64,000 bases of DNA. It comes from Acerihabitans arboris. Lineage in GTDB: Bacteria > Pseudomonadota > Gammaproteobacteria > Enterobacterales > Enterobacteriaceae. Location of the stretch: contig NZ_WUBS01000002.1 of assembly GCF_010131535.1 (NCBI RefSeq), positions 124,001 to 188,000 on the forward strand, written 5' to 3'. The stretch's first letter is position 1, and each line of letters begins with the position of its first letter. This document shows, piece after piece, positions 1 through 8,342 of the stretch. The notes beneath the pieces are model-generated. The model ran no database searches. It was not told the DNA's origin and worked only from the letters and a program-made list of their open reading frames with translations. The position numbers and the translations under genes are program-made.

Positions 1-1287
1 GTGGGACTGCGTTTCATCAAGCCAGCTGCCGGTGGGGAAATGATAAAACAGATCCACCGCGATGGTCTGGTCGTCCCACATAAACAGATCCGGCGCCGCG
101 CGAAACGAGACCGGGATAGCGCCGTGGTAGCCGCCTTTTACCGCCAGATGCTCCGGTCCCTCGTTTAACGCCAGCGAGGTGGGCCGGCGCGTGGAGATCC
201 AGCGCGGCGCGTCATAAGGCTGGCGCCGGGGAATATCCTGCGCCTGCACCCGCAGCGCGTCCGCCGCCGGCAAGGGCGCGGAAACCAGACGCCACGCCGC
301 CTGGCGCAGTTCAGACTCGTTGCTCCCGCTGATAAGCAGCAGCTTATAAACCGGATTGCGGGGATTATCAATTATCCGCAGCTGCGCTCCGCCGCCCCCG
401 GGCATCACCAGGTCGCCGATATTATCGCCGGGTTTGCCGAAGATAATGCCGTTTTCCTCCGGCAGCGCGTTAAGCAGCACCGGGAAATCCGCGTCCCTAA
501 AGCCCGCCTGCGCGCCGAACCAGGACGCCACCGTGGCCGCGGCGCCGATAACATCGGCCGTCGGCCGCAAGGCAAAGGCGACGGGGAGGCGCGCTTGCGC
601 CATTAGCGACGGGTCGAAAAATGGACGGGGCAGATTGTCCAGGCGCCGTCCGCTGTCCAGCCGCAGGCCGCTGAGCTGGAAAGCGGACGTCGGCAGGATG
701 GTAAGCCGGTAATTATCCGGCAGCGCTTTCTCACATTGCCCCTGGCCGCCCGCGCCGTCGGCGCCGCGGTGGATACGAAAGCTCAGGTTGTTGACCGCCA
801 CCATGATCGATGCCGGGATATCCATCTGGAAAACGCCGTTATCATTGGCATCCTGCCCCAGCGGCAGCGATCCCAGCGGCTGGCCGTTAAGCATCAACTG
901 TACGCTGGCGTCGGTGGCGGCAAGCTCGGGCGAGACCTGCAGCGCCAGGGAAATCTTCGCCCCGGTCACCACCAGGTCGCGGGGCAGCGTAAACATAACC
1001 CCGGACTGCAATTGGGTACCGCTCAGCGTCAGCCCCGCTTTTTGCCCCATTTCCGCAAGCGTCATCGTCAGGCCGGCCAGCGTATTGGCCGCCGGCGTCG
1101 CGGTGTTGCCCGCCGCCGTTTGCTCCGTTTGCCACGCGAACCCGGCGCCCGTGCCCGGCGCCGGCAGCAGGGGCGGCAGCGCCGGCGCATCCGCCGAGGC
1201 ATAACCTCCGGCCGCATAAAAAAGGTTAAGCAGGCAACAGGTCAGCAACAGCCGTTGCGCCCTGCCGGCACGATTGCGGGATATCAT
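1..1287 (-). CDS. bcsB: Cellulose synthase periplasmic subunit BcsB, 3' end cut by window edge
   Basis: BcsB is the periplasmic, inner-membrane-anchored partner of BcsA that receives the growing cellulose chain. The frame is open from an ATG at 1287 to base 1, giving 429 residues without a stop; the Escherichia coli protein is about 780 residues, so roughly half is present. An N-terminal hydrophobic signal segment (about residues 10-32) is followed by a proline/alanine-rich linker. Next comes the typical jelly-roll start with FTLPRDLVVTGA and IPASIMVAVNNLSFRIHRG. The start codon overlaps the bcsA stop (ATGA at 1284-1287), which indicates translational coupling. The identification rests on family-like sequence plus the bcsA neighbour. 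Confidence 0.93.
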   Translation of the reverse strand, partial: MISRNRAGRAQRLLLTCCLLNLFYAAGGYASADAPALPPLLPAPGTGAGFAWQTEQTAAGNTATPAANTLAGLTMTLAEMGQKAGLTLSGTQLQSGVMFTLPRDLVVTGAKISLALQVSPELAATDASVQLMLNGQPLGSLPLGQDANDNGVFQMDIPASIMVAVNNLSFRIHRGADGAGGQGQCEKALPDNYRLTILPTSAFQLSGLRLDSGRRLDNLPRPFFDPSLMAQARLPVAFALRPTADVIGAAATVASWFGAQAGFRDADFPVLLNALPEENGIIFGKPGDNIGDLVMPGGGGAQLRIIDNPRNPVYKLLLISGSNESELRQAAWRLVSAPLPAADALRVQAQDIPRRQPYDAPRWISTRRPTSLALNEGPEHLAVKGGYHGAIPVSFRAAPDLFMWDDQTIAVDLFYHFPTGSWLDETQSH

Positions 1288-3392
1288 TGCGTGCTCCCTT
1301 TTTGACCTGCGATCCGCGGCCGGCGTGGCCCCGCGCCGGAAAACAGCCTGCGGCCGAAAAACAGCTCATAAACGCAGCGCACAATGCCGCCCAATGAGCG
1401 CAGCGGCCGGTCCGGCGCGCAGGGTTCGCTGACCCAGGCGTCGGCGCGGGTCAGCACCACCCGCACCAGCTGGCGGCGGTGATTAAGCGAGATGGCGGCG
1501 AATTCGAGGCGTAAATCGGCGCCGGTATTGCCCACGCCACGGGCCGGCAGCCGGATGGCGTCCTGCTGGAAGGTCAGTTCAATTTCCGCAACCTGTTTGC
1601 CCGCGATATCGCTGCCGGCGGGGATAACCAATCGCGCGCCCCCCATGGAGAGATCGGCGGTATGGGTGGCAAGCGACGTGCCGTCGGTAAAATGCGCCAA
1701 CGCCGGCACCTGGACGATAATGCGGATGGTTTTGCGGATTTGGCGGCTCTCCTTCGCCACCGCGATCGACGCCAGCAGCACCAGCACGCTGTATCCGGCC
1801 CAGGCCAGGTTAAACAGGATAACCCGGGGATCGATGCCGGGATAATCATCAAGCCCCAGGCGCACCGCGACCCAAATCATGCTCAGCGCCAAAAACAGGG
1901 TTACGATAATCAGCGGCCTGACCGTATTGCCGTCGAAATAGTTTTTATCCAGCAGGTCGCCTTTATCCGTGACATTAAATTTGCCCAGCTTGGGAGAAAT
2001 CAGGCTCAGCAGGGTGGGGAAAATCAAATGGAAAGCCATTACGGTTTCATAGATTTCGCCCCAGAACGAATAACGGTAACGGCCGGTGATGCGTGAGTTA
2101 ACATAAATCGACATCATCAGGTGCGGCAACGCGTAAGCGAAAATCAGGCTGGCGCTTGAGGCGATGATATTGAGATTAAACAGCAGGAATACCAGCGGCG
2201 CGGTAAGGAACACCACCCTGGGCAAACCATACTGAAAATGCAGCATGGCGTTGAGATAGCATAACCGCTGCTGCCAGGTCAGGCCGCGGCCGAACAACGG
2301 ATTATCGATACGGAATATTTGCGTCATGCCCCGGGCCCAGCGAATGCGCTGGTTAACATGCAGCGCCAGGCGTTCGGTGGCCAGTCCCGCCGCCATGGGG
2401 ATGGCCAGGAACGCCGAATTCCACCCCCGGCGCTGTAATTTTAACGCGGTATGGGCATCCTCGGTGACCGTTTCCACCGCAAAGCCGTCGATTTCATCCA
2501 GCGCGCTGCGCCGGATAACCGCGCATGAACCGCAAAAGAAGGTGGCGTTCCAGTTATCGTTGCCTTGCTGGACCGGACCGTAAAACAGCGCGCCTTCGTT
2601 GGGCACCTGCGTCGCGGCGGATAAATTGCGTTCAAACGGATCGGGAGAATAAAAATGGTGCGGCGTCTGGATCAAGGCCAGCCGCGCGTCCAGTAGAAAA
2701 CTGCCCACCGTGGCCTGCAGGAAGATGCGCGTGGCGACATGATCACAATCAAACACGCAAATCAGCTCGCCGCGGGTTTTCTCCATGGCGTGGTTTAGAT
2801 TACCCGCCTTGGCATGGCGGTTATCGCTGCGGGTAATATAGCCTGCCCCGGCGGCGGCGGCGAATTCGCCGACTTCGCCGCGATTGCCGTCGTCCAGGAT
2901 ATAAATATTCATTTTGTCCGCCGGGTAGTCCATGCTTTGCGCCGCCAGCACCGTATCCCGCACCACGTCCAGGCTTTCGTTATAGGTGGGAATATACACA
3001 TCCACCGTCGGCCAGGTCGTCATATCGGCCGGCAGCGGCGCGATAGAGCGCTCCAGCGGCCAGGACGTTTGCAAATAACCCAACAGCAAAATAACCCAGG
3101 AATAGATTTCGGCCATAAACAGCCCGATGCCCAGGAAACATTCCAGGTTGGAATTAAAATGCAGGGTGGTGGTCGCCCGCCAGTAGATATAACGTGTAGA
3201 CATCAGCAGCGATAACATGATCATGATAATGAGGGTCTTGCGTCCGTTGAACCGGCCCAGCACCAGGATAAAGGCGATATTAATAAAACCGAAGACATAT
3301 TGCTTATCACTATCCATCGGCGTCATTATAACCAATGCGGCCGCGGGGAAAAAAAACAATAAAAAAAATAAAAATAACATCTTATTCATCAT
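1284..3392 (-). CDS. bcsA: Cellulose synthase catalytic subunit BcsA (UDP-forming)
   Basis: Inner-membrane processive GT2 glycosyltransferase that polymerises UDP-glucose into beta-1,4-glucan and exports it. All hallmark motifs are visible: DDG at 167-169, DCD at 215-217, FFCG at 285-288, TED at 310-312 and QRIRW at 348-352. Two membrane helices precede the catalytic domain and several follow it. A C-terminal PilZ domain carries the c-di-GMP signature RxxxR (R553-R557) and DLSMGG (580-585), so activation by c-di-GMP is expected. At 702 residues it is shorter than the 872-residue E. coli K-12 protein, which has a longer N-terminal part. Overlaps bcsB by four bases. Confidence 0.96.
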   Translation of the reverse strand: MMNKMLFLFFLLFFFPAAALVIMTPMDSDKQYVFGFINIAFILVLGRFNGRKTLIIMIMLSLLMSTRYIYWRATTTLHFNSNLECFLGIGLFMAEIYSWVILLLGYLQTSWPLERSIAPLPADMTTWPTVDVYIPTYNESLDVVRDTVLAAQSMDYPADKMNIYILDDGNRGEVGEFAAAAGAGYITRSDNRHAKAGNLNHAMEKTRGELICVFDCDHVATRIFLQATVGSFLLDARLALIQTPHHFYSPDPFERNLSAATQVPNEGALFYGPVQQGNDNWNATFFCGSCAVIRRSALDEIDGFAVETVTEDAHTALKLQRRGWNSAFLAIPMAAGLATERLALHVNQRIRWARGMTQIFRIDNPLFGRGLTWQQRLCYLNAMLHFQYGLPRVVFLTAPLVFLLFNLNIIASSASLIFAYALPHLMMSIYVNSRITGRYRYSFWGEIYETVMAFHLIFPTLLSLISPKLGKFNVTDKGDLLDKNYFDGNTVRPLIIVTLFLALSMIWVAVRLGLDDYPGIDPRVILFNLAWAGYSVLVLLASIAVAKESRQIRKTIRIIVQVPALAHFTDGTSLATHTADLSMGGARLVIPAGSDIAGKQVAEIELTFQQDAIRLPARGVGNTGADLRLEFAAISLNHRRQLVRVVLTRADAWVSEPCAPDRPLRSLGGIVRCVYELFFGRRLFSGAGPRRPRIAGQKGSTQ

Positions 3393-3517
3393 TAACCTGC
3401 GATATTTGCCAATAATTTATCGTTAATATATGAACTAAGGCCGGGAGATGAAGACCAATCCACTCTCCCCGCGCTCATGACAGCCAGGTTATGGCAAAGC
3501 TCGCGTTATTAGGCAGC

Positions 3518-3937
3518 TCACGCTTTGGCGGCAATGGATTTAAACAAAGCAAACAGGGGAACCGCATGATGCGCGGCGCCATCATTTTCTTCCTGGCCGG
3601 GCGCGTACCCGCCGTCCGGCAGGCGGGCGGTGTTATGATCGTTTGAGAAAATATCGTCCAGCGCCGTCACGGCGGCTCGCGGCCGACGCGCCGCAACCGG
3701 CGTCTCGCGCTGGGCATACACCGGCGCCGCGTTTATCTCCGCCATGGGCGGCGCTTCGGCGGGAAGCGGGCCGTCCGCAGCGGCCCGCTCCCCGCCGGCG
3801 GCGTCTGCAAACGGGTTAACGGTAGCGGAATGAACGCTCGCCTCGGGCGCGTCGTTATCATTATTATGTGCTATCGCCCGAAAATTAAAGTTAGCCAGGT
3901 TGGCTTTTTTTTTGAAGGTGCTTATATCATCATACAT
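3518..3937 (-). CDS. BcsO-like cellulose biosynthesis accessory protein (tentative)
   Basis: A 139-residue soluble protein rich in Pro and Ala. The N-terminus (YDDISTFKKKANLANFNFR) and the short hydrophobic C-terminus (PLFALFKSIAAKA) flank a low-complexity middle. That architecture resembles BcsO, the proline-rich protein encoded near bcsQ-bcsA in several enterobacterial cellulose operons; its function is not settled. It is the nearest same-strand gene upstream of bcsA, with a 125-base gap in which no bcsQ is found. The BcsO assignment comes from N-terminal pattern, composition and position only and could be wrong. Confidence 0.55.
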   Translation of the reverse strand: MYDDISTFKKKANLANFNFRAIAHNNDNDAPEASVHSATVNPFADAAGGERAAADGPLPAEAPPMAEINAAPVYAQRETPVAARRPRAAVTALDDIFSNDHNTARLPDGGYAPGQEENDGAAHHAVPLFALFKSIAAKA

Positions 3938-4055
3938 GTAGTATTCCCCAACAAACCAAAATTATTAAGGTCAAGACATTTGCCGGCCTTAAGCCATTAA
4001 TATCCATCCGCGGCTTTATTAACAGGCGGTCTACCTCTGTCTCTTTATGCCTAAA

Positions 4056-4142
4056 TTATTTTGCCATCCGGCACAAGCCGGCGGCCAGCAACCCGATAAA
4101 GGAACCGATCATCATTCCCGCCACAAATATCAACATGTACAT
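4056..4142 (-). CDS. 28-residue single-pass membrane protein, DUF3789-like
   Basis: Tiny ORF starting ATG at 4142 and ending TAA at 4056. The product is almost entirely one hydrophobic helix of the form FVAGMMIGSFIGLLAAGLC followed by RMAK. The G-M-M-x-G-x-x-x-G spacing and the basic end resemble the DUF3789 family of small enterobacterial membrane proteins. A GGGAGA stretch about 10 bases upstream could serve as ribosome-binding site. It lies on the same strand just upstream of the BcsO-like gene. A 78-residue ORF in another frame of the same strand covers the region but has no membrane-protein or family features, so I prefer this one. Confidence 0.42.
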   Translation of the reverse strand: MYMLIFVAGMMIGSFIGLLAAGLCRMAK

Positions 4143-4591
4143 AACAATATTTTCTCCCGGTACGAGATTGACATGGCGAAAACAGCGCCATTTCCTGTTC
4201 ATCGTAGATTGGCAGGAAGGTTTTTAAAAAGACTCGTTTTAACGTTAATGTTATTCCAGGACTGGACGATAATAATATCTTCATCACATTTAATTCGAAC
4301 TTATACTAGCCACTAAAGATTGCAGGCGTAAATTGTTTTTATCTATAATTATTAATTAATATATAGTTAATACCTATATATTTCATATATGATTAAAAAT
4401 ATTAATGTTAAAAATTTATTTTCCATACTCAAATATACAACAATTCGATCGCAATCCTGTAATGGCGCGCGGCGCCAAGCGCGGGAGGAAGATCGTAATG
4501 GACGCGCAAGAGCACCAACGCCGCCAGGAAAGGCGGCGCTGTCCAGCGCTAGCCGGCAACAGGCGATTTATGCCGGCTTAGCGGCGGGATA
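4143..4591. other. Intergenic region with AT-rich tract upstream of the cellulose genes
   Basis: No convincing gene. Bases about 4310-4445 are very AT-rich, unlike the surrounding GC-rich DNA, and are the likely promoter area for the minus-strand bcs genes. A GC hairpin (CGCCGCC 4519-4525, GGCGGCG 4532-4538) lies downstream of the peptide-type ABC operon that ends at 4592, without an obvious U-tract on either strand. Confidence 0.5.
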
Positions 4592-5455
4592 TCAGGGGCG
4601 TGAGCATGCAACCATCAACTGCGGTGGCGGCTCCGCCGGGGGAATGGCCCCCAGCAGCGCCTGGGTATAGGGATGGACCGGCTGGTTGAAAATCTGCTCC
4701 CTGCTCCCGATCTCCACGATGCGCCCCTGGTGCATAACGGCAATACGCGGCGCCATATAACGCACCACGCGCAGATCGTGGGAGATAAACAGATAGGCCA
4801 GCCCATTCTCCCGCTGCAGCTTTTTCAGTAAATTAAGAATTTGCGCCTGTATCGACACATCCAGCGCGGACACCGGCTCGTCAAGGATCAACAGCCGGGG
4901 ATTCAGGGCCAGCGCCCGCGCGATACCGATACGCTGACGCTGGCCGCCGGAAAATTCCGCCGGATAGCGCCGCGCCTGCGCCGGACTGAGGCCGACCTGG
5001 CGCATCAATTCGTAAATCCGGGCCTGCCGCTCAAGCGCGTTGCCGATGCGATGCACAATCAGCGGCTCGCCGATGATGTCAAAGACGGTCATCCTGCGGT
5101 TAAGCGAGGCGTAGGGGTCCTGGAAAACTATCTGGAATTCACGGCACAGCCGGGCGTTACGTCGGCGCTTCAGCGCGGTAATGTCCTGGCCGTCGAACCA
5201 GATCCGCCCGGCGGTCGGCCTGGTCAGCCCCACCAGCATTGCGCTAAGGGTTGATTTGCCGCAGCCCGACTCGCCGACCAGTCCAAGCGTCTCGCCGGCC
5301 TCCAGCGTCAGATCTACGCCGTCCACCGCCTTGACCACGGCGGCGGCGTAACGAAAGACGCCCATGGACGGCAGATAATGCTTCTTGATCCCCTCGACCC
5401 GCAATAAAGGCGTCGGCAGCCCGTGTTCCTGCGCCGGTTTGTTGCTGACGGACAT
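4592..5455 (-). CDS. Peptide-type ABC transporter ATP-binding protein (DppF/OppF family)
   Basis: Cytoplasmic ATPase that energises a dipeptide/oligopeptide/nickel-type importer. It has Walker A GESGCGKST (61-69), signature FSGGQRQR (168-175) and Walker B LLILDEP (188-194), followed by SALD. The C-terminal region has the HPYTQALLGAIP element typical of Opp/Dpp ATPases. At 287 residues it is slightly shorter than DppF (334), with a divergent tail. Last gene of a five-gene minus-strand operon (binding protein, two permeases, two ATPases), two bases after the paired ATPase. The substrate cannot be read from sequence. Confidence 0.9.
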   Translation of the reverse strand: MSVSNKPAQEHGLPTPLLRVEGIKKHYLPSMGVFRYAAAVVKAVDGVDLTLEAGETLGLVGESGCGKSTLSAMLVGLTRPTAGRIWFDGQDITALKRRRNARLCREFQIVFQDPYASLNRRMTVFDIIGEPLIVHRIGNALERQARIYELMRQVGLSPAQARRYPAEFSGGQRQRIGIARALALNPRLLILDEPVSALDVSIQAQILNLLKKLQRENGLAYLFISHDLRVVRYMAPRIAVMHQGRIVEIGSREQIFNQPVHPYTQALLGAIPPAEPPPQLMVACSRP

Positions 5456-5457
5456 CG

Positions 5458-6489
5458 CTATTTCCTTTCCATTCGCGTGGGAACGGCCAACTCATGGGCA
5501 AAATGGCAGGCGCTAACATGCAGCGGATCGCCCTGCTCCACCCGTGGCGGCGGTATCGTGGCGGCGCAGACCGGACGATCGCGGCATAGCCGGCAGCGTG
5601 GGCGGAAGGCGCACCCGGACGGTAAGCGGGAAAAGAGCGGCGGCTCGCCGGCGATGACCTCCAGCTCCCGATCCACGTCGCTGTCGAGGCGCGGTATGGC
5701 GCTTAACAGCGCCCTGGTATAGGGATGCCGGGACGAGCGAAACACCTGCCCCGCACGCCCTTGCTCCACGATACGCCCGGCATACATCACCACCACCCGA
5801 TCGGCGTGCTGCGCCACCAGCCCCATATCGTGGGTAATCAGCAGCAGCGCCGCGCCGGTCTGCCGGCAGGCGGCGCGCATGCTGTTCATCACCTGGGCCT
5901 GCACCGTGACATCCAGCGCCGTGGTCGGCTCATCGGCGATAATCAGCCGGGGCTGATTAACCAGCGCGATGGCGATCAGGCTGCGCTGGCACAGACCGCC
6001 CGACAGCTCGTGGGGGTAACGCCGCATTTTTTCGCCGGCGTCGGGGATGCCCGCCAGCGACAGCGCCTGTTCGGCCCGGAGTTCCCGCTCGCGCCGGGTC
6101 AGCGACGGCTGGTGGCGGGCGAGGCTTTCGGTTATCTGTCGCCCGATGGTCAGCACCGGATTGAGCGAAGACATCGGGTCCTGGAAGATCATGGCGATGC
6201 GATCGCCATACAACATCGCGCGGCGCCCGGCATCCAGCGCCAGCAGGTCTTGCCCGTTAAAACGCAGCGCGCCGGCGGCAACCGACATGCCCGGCGGAAG
6301 CAGCGACATCAGGGACAGCGCGGTCAGCGTTTTCCCCGAGCCGGATTCGCCGACGATGCAGACGGTTTCGCCGCGTTCCACGGTAAAAGAGATATCGTCG
6401 ATTACCCGCTGGCACTGCCGCCGGGTATCGAACCGCACGCTCAGCCCCTCCACCGCCAGCAGCGGCCCCGGTTTGTCCAGACGCGTCAT
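5458..6489 (-). CDS. Peptide-type ABC transporter ATP-binding protein (DppD/OppD family)
   Basis: Second ATPase of the importer, 343 residues. Walker A GESGSGKT, the variant signature LSGGLCQRS and Walker B RLIIADEPTTALD are visible. The C-terminus has HPYTRALLSAIP and a Cys-rich stretch (CAFRPRCRLCRDRPVC) matching the iron-sulfur-type C-terminal element of Opp/Dpp ATPases. The Q-R to C-Q-R change in the signature loop (usual form SGGMRQR) is worth noting but probably tolerated. It starts inside the stop of the upstream permease (ATGA overlap at 6486-6489). Confidence 0.9.
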   Translation of the reverse strand: MTRLDKPGPLLAVEGLSVRFDTRRQCQRVIDDISFTVERGETVCIVGESGSGKTLTALSLMSLLPPGMSVAAGALRFNGQDLLALDAGRRAMLYGDRIAMIFQDPMSSLNPVLTIGRQITESLARHQPSLTRRERELRAEQALSLAGIPDAGEKMRRYPHELSGGLCQRSLIAIALVNQPRLIIADEPTTALDVTVQAQVMNSMRAACRQTGAALLLITHDMGLVAQHADRVVVMYAGRIVEQGRAGQVFRSSRHPYTRALLSAIPRLDSDVDRELEVIAGEPPLFSRLPSGCAFRPRCRLCRDRPVCAATIPPPRVEQGDPLHVSACHFAHELAVPTRMERK

Positions 6490-7367
6490 AAGGCGTCACC
6501 CCGCGGGTCGAGGGCCTTATGCAGCGCGTCGCCGAGCTGGTTCAGCGCCAGCACCAGCACCAGCACCAGCAGGCCGGGCACGACGGCGTACAGCGGCGCA
6601 ACCGCCAGGTAATCCCGGCTGTTGCTGAGCATCGATCCCCATGAGGCGGCCGGCGGCTTGATGCCCAGGCCGATAAACGACAGCGAGGCCTCCAGCAAAA
6701 TGGCATGGCCCGCCGCCGACGCCAGCTGCGTGACCACCACGCCGATGCTGTTTGGCATAACGTGGCGCAGCATGATGCGCCAGGGTCCGGTGCCCTGTAC
6801 CACGGCGGCTTTAACATAATCAAGCTCGCGCTCGCGCAGCACCGAGGCACGCATCAGGCGGGCAAAAATGGGAATATTCACCACGGCGACCGCGACGCAG
6901 ATTTGCGCCAGCCCCGCGCCGAGGATCGCCACGGTGATTACCGCCAGCAAAATGCCCGGATAGGCCAGCAGGACATCGCAGACGCGCATCAGCACTGCGT
7001 CCAGCCAGCGGGCGCCCATGCCGGCAATCAACCCCGCCACGATACCCAGCCCGGCGCCGGCGCTGACGCTGGCAAACCCCGCCAGCAGCGAAACGCGCGA
7101 TCCGAACAGCACGCGGCTGAGGAGATCGCGCGACAGTTCGTCGGTGCCCAGCAGATGGCCGCCGGTACCGGCCGGCACCAGTCGCAGCCCGGCGAACTGG
7201 GCATCGGGGTCAAAGGGCGCCAGCCAGGGCGCCAGTAGCGCCACCAGCGTAATCACCACCACCCCGGCCAGGCCGAACAGGCCGGAGGGCGTGCCAAGCA
7301 TCGCTTTTGCCAGCCTGAACCGGCCGGGCGCCGCGTCGGATGTTGCGCAGAGGTTCACACCCATCAC
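6486..7367 (-). CDS. Peptide-type ABC transporter permease (DppC family)
   Basis: Inner-membrane permease of 293 residues with about six helices. After a short N-terminal cytoplasmic part and a first helix, it has the usual FDPDAQFAGLRL periplasmic loop and LLGTDELSRDLLSRVLFGSR. The cytoplasmic EAA-type loop (RASVLRERELDYVKAAVVQG) contacts the ATPases. The GIKPPAASWGSML motif near the end is diagnostic for DppC-like permeases. It overlaps both neighbours by four bases (ATGA), consistent with one coupled transcript. Confidence 0.93.
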   Translation of the reverse strand: MMGVNLCATSDAAPGRFRLAKAMLGTPSGLFGLAGVVVITLVALLAPWLAPFDPDAQFAGLRLVPAGTGGHLLGTDELSRDLLSRVLFGSRVSLLAGFASVSAGAGLGIVAGLIAGMGARWLDAVLMRVCDVLLAYPGILLAVITVAILGAGLAQICVAVAVVNIPIFARLMRASVLRERELDYVKAAVVQGTGPWRIMLRHVMPNSIGVVVTQLASAAGHAILLEASLSFIGLGIKPPAASWGSMLSNSRDYLAVAPLYAVVPGLLVLVLVLALNQLGDALHKALDPRGDAL

Positions 7368-8320
7368 GCGCCTCCCCGCGCGAGGCGAATCCGCGGATCG
7401 ATGGCGCCATACAGCAAATCGACCGCCAGGTTCAGCACCAGGAAAAACAGCACCAGCACGATCAGTATTCCCTGCACCATGCCGTAATCGCGGTTGATGA
7501 TGGACTGCACCAGCAGCCGGCCGATGCCGGGCCAGGCGAATACCGATTCGATAACCACCGCGCCGCCCAGCATGCGGCCAAGCAGGATACCGGTCATGGT
7601 GACAATCGGCAGCAGGGAATTACGCAGCACATGCCAGTAGATGATCTGCCCGCGGCCCAGTCCCTTGGCGCGGGCGGTACGGATGTAACCTTCCCCCAGC
7701 GTATCTATTACCGCGCCGCGGGTGGAGCGAATCAGCACCGCCGCGCCGTGCAGTCCCAGGGTCAGGGTAGGCAGCACCAGCGCCCGTAAAAAACCGGCGA
7801 CCGAATCATCGGCGCTGACGAATCCCCCCGGCGGCAGCCAGCCCAACGTCACGGCAAACAGCAAAATCGCCAGCATGCCGAACCAGAAATTGGGCGTGGC
7901 GACGGCCAGCGAGGATAGCAATGACGCCAGCCAGTCGATGGCCTTGCCCTGCCCCAGCCCGGCGGCCAGGCCCAACGGCACGCCAACCGCCAGTGCGGCC
8001 AGCAGCGCCGTGGCGGCCAGCAGCAGCGAAAACGGCAGGCGGCTGAAAATCAGCTCGCTGTTATCGCGATGATAGATGTACGAGACGCCAAAGTCGCCGC
8101 GCAGCATATGTCCCAGCCAGGCGGCATACTGCACCGGTAGCGGGCGGCCGAGGCCATACGCCGCCCTGATATGCTGCACATCCTGCCGGGTGGCGTCCGG
8201 TCCGGCGATAAGTTCGGCCGGATCGCCCGGCATGGCGCGGACCACCGCAAACACGATGACGCTTGACAGCAGCAGCACCGGGATCCACTGCATCAGCCGG
8301 CGTAACAGATAGGCGGCCAT
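7364..8320 (-). CDS. Peptide-type ABC transporter permease (DppB family)
   Basis: Inner-membrane permease, 318 residues, first permease of the operon. It has the DppB pattern: an N-terminal helix (LLRRLMQWIPVLLLSSVIVF), PGDPAELIAG, the short amphipathic PVQYAAWLGHMLRGDFG, then five more helices. The EAA loop RTARAKGLGRGQIIYWHVLRN and the end motif VFAWPGIGRLLVQSI are clear. It lies 22 bases after the binding-protein gene. Substrate is unknown; the linked enolase-superfamily gene hints at a sugar acid or peptide derivative, but that is inference. Confidence 0.93.
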   Translation of the reverse strand: MAAYLLRRLMQWIPVLLLSSVIVFAVVRAMPGDPAELIAGPDATRQDVQHIRAAYGLGRPLPVQYAAWLGHMLRGDFGVSYIYHRDNSELIFSRLPFSLLLAATALLAALAVGVPLGLAAGLGQGKAIDWLASLLSSLAVATPNFWFGMLAILLFAVTLGWLPPGGFVSADDSVAGFLRALVLPTLTLGLHGAAVLIRSTRGAVIDTLGEGYIRTARAKGLGRGQIIYWHVLRNSLLPIVTMTGILLGRMLGGAVVIESVFAWPGIGRLLVQSIINRDYGMVQGILIVLVLFFLVLNLAVDLLYGAIDPRIRLARGGA

Positions 8321-8342
8321 AGGCTACTCCCCGCGGTCGGCG

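Noticed and set aside
736-1305. Plus-strand ORF of 189 codons over bcsB
   Set aside because: Opposite-strand shadow in GC-rich DNA; the minus frame encodes clear BcsB sequence continuing from the ATGA overlap with bcsA.
4051-4287. 78-codon minus ORF upstream of the BcsO-like gene
   Set aside because: No family or structural features, and it overlaps the better-supported 28-residue membrane ORF in another frame.
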